DNA of 10,592 nt from JARYMI01 sp037444845 (GTDB lineage: Bacteria > Acidobacteriota > Aminicenantia > Aminicenantales > UBA8522), in NCBI GenBank assembly GCA_037444845.1, contig JBBILQ010000077.1, positions 1 to 10,592 of the forward strand, written 5' to 3'. Each line of letters starts with the position of its first letter. Within the stretch, counting starts at the first letter, position 1. The position numbers were made by a program, and so were the translations under genes. Shown in pieces: positions 7,598-10,592 of the stretch. The notes under the pieces are model-generated. The model made no database searches and was not told where the DNA came from. It saw only the letters and a list, made by a program, of their open reading frames with translations.

Positions 7598-7640
7598 AGT
7601 ATACTACTATTTCTATAATTTCTATGATTTCGATAGAAAT
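7598..7640 (-). promoter_or_regulatory. -10 box and operator-like repeats before the oxidoreductase relic
   Basis: On the minus strand TATACT (7598-7603) lies six bases before the ATG at 7591, the same spacing as at 6480-6492. Immediately upstream is a cluster of one octamer: ATTTCTAT occurs at 7609-7616 and 7618-7625 (plus-strand reading), and its exact complement ATAGAAAT at 7633-7640. The inner pair forms a perfect 8-bp palindrome with a 7-nt centre. The cluster would cover the -35 region, as an operator would. No clear -35 is present. Function is inferred. Confidence 0.35.
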
Positions 7641-7772
7641 AATAAATTAGTTTTTTGGCTCGGGGTTTATAAAGAAAGAATCTCTTAAAATGTGATTTTT
7701 GTATTAACAAAATGCCAAAGCGTGAAAATCGGAGGCAGGGTTTGATTTTTCTGAGGCCAGGACTGAGTTCGC
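7641..7772. other. AT-rich convergent intergenic tail, nothing recognised
   Basis: Between the relic's control region and the end of the cytochrome b gene. It is T/A-rich with no credible open frame. I looked for an intrinsic terminator for the cytochrome operon on the minus strand; only a 4-bp CGCC/GGCG hairpin that includes the stop codon is visible, without a T run. Confidence 0.5.
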
Positions 7773-8558
7773 CTAAAGGGCGTTAGCAGCGAGGTTCTTC
7801 TGTCGCTCGTCGGCGATCTTCTTGTATTCGAGGGGACGGAGGATGCGGAGCTCCCTGCCTGTGATCCGGCCGTTCAACCACACCTTGCTCATCGGAAAAA
7901 CCTCTGGGTTGAGATGGACATTGTACATGTGCCAAATGATGACGGAGAGGAAAGCCAGAATCGCCTCGTAGCCGTGGATGATGATGAAAATGTCGTGGAC
8001 CCAGAGCGGGAAAAGCCGCAGAGAAAACTCGACCTGCCACATGAAAAACCCGGTGACGACCATGACCAGAGATCCTCCGCCCAGCGCCCAATACTCGAAC
8101 TTCTCGATGAAATTGTACCGGCCATAGAGGGGCGGTTTTTCGAAAAGCCAGTAGGGGCGGGCCTGGAAAAACTTTCTAAAAAGACCCCGCCGGTTGAGAA
8201 ACCTCGTCAGGCCGACGTTATATCCGAAGAGCTCGACGGCGTCGCGGATATCCTTGAAGCGCGGGATCATTTCTTTGAAGTTTTCACGTCCTCGCCGGGT
8301 TAAAGCCGCGTAGAAAAGATGCCAGACGAGGTTCACGATCATGACCACAGCGGCGAAGCGGTGGATGATGCCCCGCAGGTAGAAGCTCCGGCCGGTCGGG
8401 AAAACCCACTTGAAATATTTGAATTCGTAGAAGAAAAGCGGCAGGCCGGTGATGATGAGCAGCAAGAAAGCAGCGATGAGAAGCCAGTGCTGCATCCTTT
8501 CGACAAGGTTCATGCGCAGGAAAATCTCGTCGTCCTGGATAAAGGGCGATCTATCCAT
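7773..8558 (-). CDS. cytochrome b561/FdnI-HydC-like membrane subunit
   Basis: 261-aa integral membrane di-heme cytochrome b, expected to exchange electrons between the quinone pool and a c-type partner in the inner membrane. Four hydrophobic helices can be placed at about 24-45, 62-86, 155-178 and 187-213. Candidate heme-b histidines sit in them: H24 (RMQHW at the start of helix 1), H66 and H80 in helix 2 (14 apart), H188, H195 and H210 in helix 4. A charged loop of about 65 residues joins helices 2 and 3, and the C-terminal tail is basic. This pattern matches the b-subunits of formate dehydrogenase N and Ni-Fe hydrogenase and the b-domain of Geobacter CbcL. Its ATG overlaps the stop of the upstream 11-heme cytochrome by 8 bp, so the two are almost certainly one complex. 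It is the last gene of the operon. Exact substrate direction is unknown. Confidence 0.88.
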   Translation of the reverse strand: MDRSPFIQDDEIFLRMNLVERMQHWLLIAAFLLLIITGLPLFFYEFKYFKWVFPTGRSFYLRGIIHRFAAVVMIVNLVWHLFYAALTRRGRENFKEMIPRFKDIRDAVELFGYNVGLTRFLNRRGLFRKFFQARPYWLFEKPPLYGRYNFIEKFEYWALGGGSLVMVVTGFFMWQVEFSLRLFPLWVHDIFIIIHGYEAILAFLSVIIWHMYNVHLNPEVFPMSKVWLNGRITGRELRILRPLEYKKIADERQKNLAANAL

Positions 8559-9078
8559 GTTTCCGCGTCCTGACGAGGCGCCGCACTAAATCAGCGGCGA
8601 TGAAAATGGCCATGGCCGAGATGATGATCGTGATCACGATGATGTAGACATTCTTGACGATGTGGGAGGATTTGTACTTAGGTATGGTGATTTCCTCGGG
8701 GATGACGTGGATCTGGCCCTCTGCGAATCGGCGGCCGGCGCCGGGGTGGCACTGGCCGCAGGTCTGAGGCAAGTTGGACGGGTTGATGGAGGATTTGGGG
8801 TCTGAAGAAGGCCGGATGTCGTGGTGACCGTGGCAGGAAGCGCAGTTGGCCACCCTTGTTTCGCCGAACTTGGCGGCCGTCCCGTGGAAGGTCTCTCTGT
8901 AGGTTTTCATCCGGGAAGCGAGAAACCCGTATCGGCGGCTCAGGGTCAGGTTGTCGTGGCAGCGGACGCACAGCTCGGCTATCCTGGTCGCGTAGACCCC
9001 GGATTTCAGGTCCTGGGGAGACAAGATGTCGTGTTCGCTGTGACAGTCGGTACAGACCGGCACGTCTTTGACGCCCCC
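8551..9078 (-). CDS. 11-heme membrane-anchored cytochrome c, C-terminal part (after frameshift)
   Basis: Second piece of the broken multiheme gene. Read in its own frame from the G run, it gives GGVKDVPVCTDCHSEHDI and continues with four CXXCH heme sites (CTDCH, CVRCH, CASCH, CGQCH), then a hydrophobic helix (VYIIVITIIISAMAIFIAADL) and a basic RRLVRTRKHG tail. So the protein ends in a membrane anchor, hemes outside and tail inside. The module YRETFHG...CASCH repeats the Y..SVHG...C..CH unit of the first piece. The same frame stays open upstream to an ATG at 9342, but that part reads as out-of-frame translation of the N-terminal piece, so this is not a separate gene with its own start. It ends in TAG, overlapping the cytochrome b start by 8 bp. 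Joined, the two parts would encode about 413 aa. Confidence 0.8.
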   Translation of the reverse strand, partial: GGVKDVPVCTDCHSEHDILSPQDLKSGVYATRIAELCVRCHDNLTLSRRYGFLASRMKTYRETFHGTAAKFGETRVANCASCHGHHDIRPSSDPKSSINPSNLPQTCGQCHPGAGRRFAEGQIHVIPEEITIPKYKSSHIVKNVYIIVITIIISAMAIFIAADLVRRLVRTRKHG

Positions 9079-9791
9079 TTGACGTAATCCTTGCCGTGAA
9101 CTCCCTCCAAGTAATCCCGGCGGATTCCCTCGTGGCAGAGGCCGCAGGTCTGAATGATGTTCTTGCGGGAGACCAGAGAAAGCGGGTCGGCCACTTTCCT
9201 CGTGCCGTGAGAGCTGTGGCAGCTTGAGCAGTTGGCCGATATGGTCAGGCCGGACCTGTCGAGAGCCTTGAAGTGGACACTTTCCCTGTACTGACGGATA
9301 AACTCGGGCCCTTTTCCCGTTTTCACTTTCTCCAGGTGGCATTTTTCGCAGGTGGCAGGGAGGTTGAAGGGAAAAACCGGGGAATCGAAATCGTCTCCGG
9401 CCTTAATCTCGTGCGTGCCGTGGCAATCCCGGCAGCTCACAGTCAGCCGGCCGCTGCTCGCTGGCCCGGCCAGCGCATGGACGCTCTCTGCGTATTCTCG
9501 CGCTGCCCTGTCGTGACAGAGGCTGCAGTCGACAGCCTTTAGCGGCGACTCATGCGGGAAGTCCTTGACCCCTTTTAGGTCTGAATGGCAATCCAGGCAG
9601 GCCAAACCCTCCCGCCCGTGGACGGAGGCTGAATAATTCTGCTCATTGATCCTATATTTTTCACTGATGGTGGCCTCGACGCCGTGACAGGCTAAACACC
9701 CGGCGTTTAAAAAACTTGCATTCGGCGGGGCCTGGACGAGAATGGACCCGAAAAAAATCAGGCTTACACAGGAGACGATGGCAGGACACAT
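9006..9791 (-). CDS. 11-heme membrane-anchored cytochrome c, N-terminal part (truncated by frameshift)
   Basis: Exported multiheme cytochrome. A hydrophobic stretch at residues 4-20 followed by APPNA looks like a short signal peptide, though without the usual Lys/Arg start. Seven CXXCH sites follow at 32-36, 65-69, 89-93, 120-124, 148-152, 188-192 and 216-220. A unit recurs: Tyr, two residues, Ser-Val-His, a variable spacer, then CXXCH (YSASVHG, YAESVHA, YRESVHF, YLEGVHG), in which the His is well placed as a second axial ligand. After VKG (residue 239) the reading becomes non-family (ASKTCRSVPTV...) and stops at 9006, because the true frame moves by one base at the G run near 9074. Start: ATG at 9791 with AAGGA 8 nt upstream, 56 bp after the c554-like gene. 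Periplasmic electron carrier of the operon's membrane complex. Either a real mutation or a sequencing error. Confidence 0.85.
   Translation of the reverse strand: MCPAIVSCVSLIFFGSILVQAPPNASFLNAGCLACHGVEATISEKYRINEQNYSASVHGREGLACLDCHSDLKGVKDFPHESPLKAVDCSLCHDRAAREYAESVHALAGPASSGRLTVSCRDCHGTHEIKAGDDFDSPVFPFNLPATCEKCHLEKVKTGKGPEFIRQYRESVHFKALDRSGLTISANCSSCHSSHGTRKVADPLSLVSRKNIIQTCGLCHEGIRRDYLEGVHGKDYVKGASKTCRSVPTVTANTTSCLPRT
9074..9078 (-). other. one-base frameshift site in the multiheme gene (five-G run)
   Basis: The minus strand reads AAG GGG GCG TCA..., giving K-G-A-S. One extra G would give AAG GGG GGC GTC AAA GAC, i.e. K-G-G-V-K-D, and restore the frame leading directly to CTDCH. A single G missing from the homopolymer (C9074-C9078 on the plus strand) therefore explains the break exactly. 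Homopolymer miscall, true null mutation and -1 slippage are all compatible with the sequence. Confidence 0.85.
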
Positions 9792-9847
9792 GATCGCTGT
9801 CCTTCCTTCGGAGTAAGCACAGAGCCCGGCAATCCGCTGATGTTCTT

Positions 9848-10369
9848 CTATTTCGCTTCCGGCTTGGGATGCTTGATTTTTTCGTAGGCAGAAGAAAAAT
9901 CGAAACTCTTGCCATGAGCATTTTCATGACAGGTCAGGCATTGCTTTCTTATCGCTTCCTGGGAATCGTAAACGACGAGGCCGTTCTTCACTGCCGCGGC
10001 CCGGTCTTTCATGATGCTGAGCTTTCTGTACTCGCTTCCCGGGCCGTGGCAAACCTCACAAGTCACCCCCTCGGGTTTGATCTCAGGGGCTTTCTCGAAA
10101 AGGGGAGCATGACACTGGAGACAGGCCTGGTTTTCCGGCGGATTCTGAATGCCAGCGGCCCGGGCGATCGAAGCGGCATCAGGAGAGTTGAGGACGGTGA
10201 AAGAGGCAGAATGGCCGGATTTCTGCCAGATGGGATACTGCTGACCTTGTGACTCTGTCTTATGGCAGACCTGACACTTGGAAGCGCCGACATAAGTGAA
10301 CGGCTGGCCCAGAAGAAGAAGGAATAAAAGGCTGATCGAAATGGCGGCAAAGGCAGCAACCTTTTTCAT
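9848..10369 (-). CDS. tetraheme cytochrome c554-like periplasmic protein
   Basis: 173-aa exported electron-transfer protein. A classical signal peptide is present: MKK, then a long hydrophobic core to about residue 21. The mature part opens FTYVGASKCQVCH, followed by QYPIWQKSGHS, the usual start of the cytochrome c554 family (tetraheme protein best known as electron acceptor of hydroxylamine oxidoreductase in ammonia oxidisers, but widespread elsewhere). Four CXXCH sites lie at 32-36, 83-87, 104-108 and 144-148; H53, H152 and H167 are candidate distal ligands. CEVCHGPGSEY is typical of the third heme. The start ATG has AGGGAGG 4 nt upstream (10374-10380). First gene of the operon, 56 bp before the 11-heme gene, under a strong promoter. 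Nothing here points to ammonia oxidation; it is more likely the soluble partner of the membrane b/c complex. Confidence 0.9.
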   Translation of the reverse strand: MKKVAAFAAISISLLFLLLLGQPFTYVGASKCQVCHKTESQGQQYPIWQKSGHSASFTVLNSPDAASIARAAGIQNPPENQACLQCHAPLFEKAPEIKPEGVTCEVCHGPGSEYRKLSIMKDRAAAVKNGLVVYDSQEAIRKQCLTCHENAHGKSFDFSSAYEKIKHPKPEAK

Positions 10370-10411
10370 TTTTCCTCCCTGTGGATAAAGTGTCCAGTTT
10401 TAGGATAATCC

Positions 10412-10440
10412 ATTCTAAAAGACACAACCGGCGTTGTCAA
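10412..10440 (-). promoter_or_regulatory. sigma70-type promoter of the cytochrome operon
   Basis: Minus strand: perfect TTGACA (10435-10440), 17-nt spacer, TAGAAT (10412-10417, five of six). Expected transcription start near 10405, giving a leader of about 36 nt that carries the AGGGAGG ribosome site. The DNA just upstream (10441-10482) is strongly A/T-rich and could act as an UP element. No regulator site was recognised. Confidence 0.75.
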
Positions 10441-10501
10441 ATATTATTCCTATAAATACGATATATTTTGTCAGTTATAAGGCCTGGCGCTTTCCAGCCG
10501 C

Positions 10502-10529
10502 GGGGACAATCCTCAGGGGGAGCGTCCCC
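10502..10529. repeat. GGGGAC/GTCCCC inverted repeat
   Basis: GGGGAC at 10502-10507 is exactly complementary to GTCCCC at 10524-10529, with a 16-nt loop containing a GGGGG run. It lies 8 bp before a second, larger palindrome, and both share a (G)GGAC/GTCC(C) core. This resembles REP-type elements associated with RAYT (Y1) transposases; only one copy is in view. Confidence 0.5.
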
Positions 10530-10537
10530 AGCTACTT

Positions 10538-10588
10538 GTGTCCCGTCTCGTAAGTACCTTGCCGAAGTCCTCCGCAAAGACGGGACAC
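10538..10588. repeat. 11-bp perfect inverted repeat GTGTCCCGTCT / AGACGGGACAC
   Basis: Left arm 10538-10548 and right arm 10578-10588 are exact complements around a 29-nt loop. No gene lies between them. The GTGTCCCG core and the neighbouring GGGGAC hairpin suggest a REP-like or miniature mobile element; the right edge of the window (10592) cuts off the context. On either strand there is no T run right after it, so a terminator role is unlikely. Confidence 0.55.
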
Positions 10589-10592
10589 TTCC

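Noticed and set aside
7317..7688. Plus-strand open frame of 123 codons
   Set aside because: Its translation has abnormal composition (Arg/Pro/Ser-rich, then Tyr/Phe/Asn-rich), no domain and no ribosome site, and it crosses the octamer repeats; better explained as a chance frame over a decayed minus-strand gene.
7294..7772. tRNA, small RNA or CRISPR in the gene-poor stretch
   Set aside because: No cloverleaf with a T-loop consensus, no regularly spaced repeats; the only repeats are three 8-mers within 32 bp.
9074..9078. Programmed -1 ribosomal frameshift in the multiheme gene
   Set aside because: A -1 shift would restore the frame, but the zero-frame codons AAG GGG do not form a standard X XXY YYZ slippery site, and a homopolymer indel is simpler. 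Kept only as a minor option.
9848..10369. Ammonia oxidation (hydroxylamine oxidoreductase partner) role for the c554-like protein
   Set aside because: The c554 fold is widespread outside nitrifiers, and no hydroxylamine oxidoreductase or related gene is in the window.

Overview
The window looks like a moderately GC-rich bacterial chromosome from an anaerobic or microaerobic lineage rich in multiheme cytochromes. Gene style and the mix of families recall Acidobacteriota or Candidatus Aminicenantes, but this is an impression from gene content; no marker gene here fixes the taxonomy.

Layout, left to right. (1) 1-251 has no gene and starts with a G/C-rich palindromic repeat. (2) 252-6436, minus strand, is a compact operon read carA, carB, then a cytosolic-type M24B aminopeptidase P. 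Spacings are 1 bp (carA/carB) and 28 bp (carB/peptidase). carAB encode the two subunits of carbamoyl-phosphate synthetase, which feeds pyrimidine and arginine synthesis. (3) 6437-6491 is a 55-bp divergent promoter region. On both strands a -10-like hexamer lies 6-7 nt before the start codon and there is no Shine-Dalgarno, so both transcripts may be leaderless. (4) 6492-7293, plus strand, is a two-gene module: a 75-aa helical basic protein overlapping an AbiEii/MNT-like nucleotidyltransferase by 11 bp, the layout of a toxin-antitoxin pair. (5) 7294-7772 has no intact gene, but on the minus strand it holds what looks like the decayed 5' end of an FAD-dependent oxidoreductase gene, preceded by an operator-like cluster of 8-bp repeats. 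(6) 7773-10369, minus strand, is an electron-transfer operon: a tetraheme cytochrome c554-like protein, then an 11-heme c-type cytochrome with a C-terminal membrane anchor (broken here by a one-base frameshift at a G run), then a four-helix cytochrome b561/FdnI-like subunit. A near-consensus sigma70 promoter precedes it. (7) 10441-10592 is AT-rich and then carries two palindromes of the GGGGAC/GTCCCC and GTGTCCCG type, resembling REP-like elements.

Working together: the cytochrome b and the anchored multiheme cytochrome probably form a quinol-linked membrane oxidoreductase, a split analogue of the Geobacter Cbc complexes, passing electrons to or from the soluble tetraheme cytochrome in the periplasm. 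The carAB-peptidase operon is housekeeping. The nucleotidyltransferase pair is the accessory element of the window. The least ordinary observations are the back-to-back leaderless-type promoters, the frameshifted 11-heme cytochrome, the small-protein/nucleotidyltransferase pair and the oxidoreductase relic beside it.
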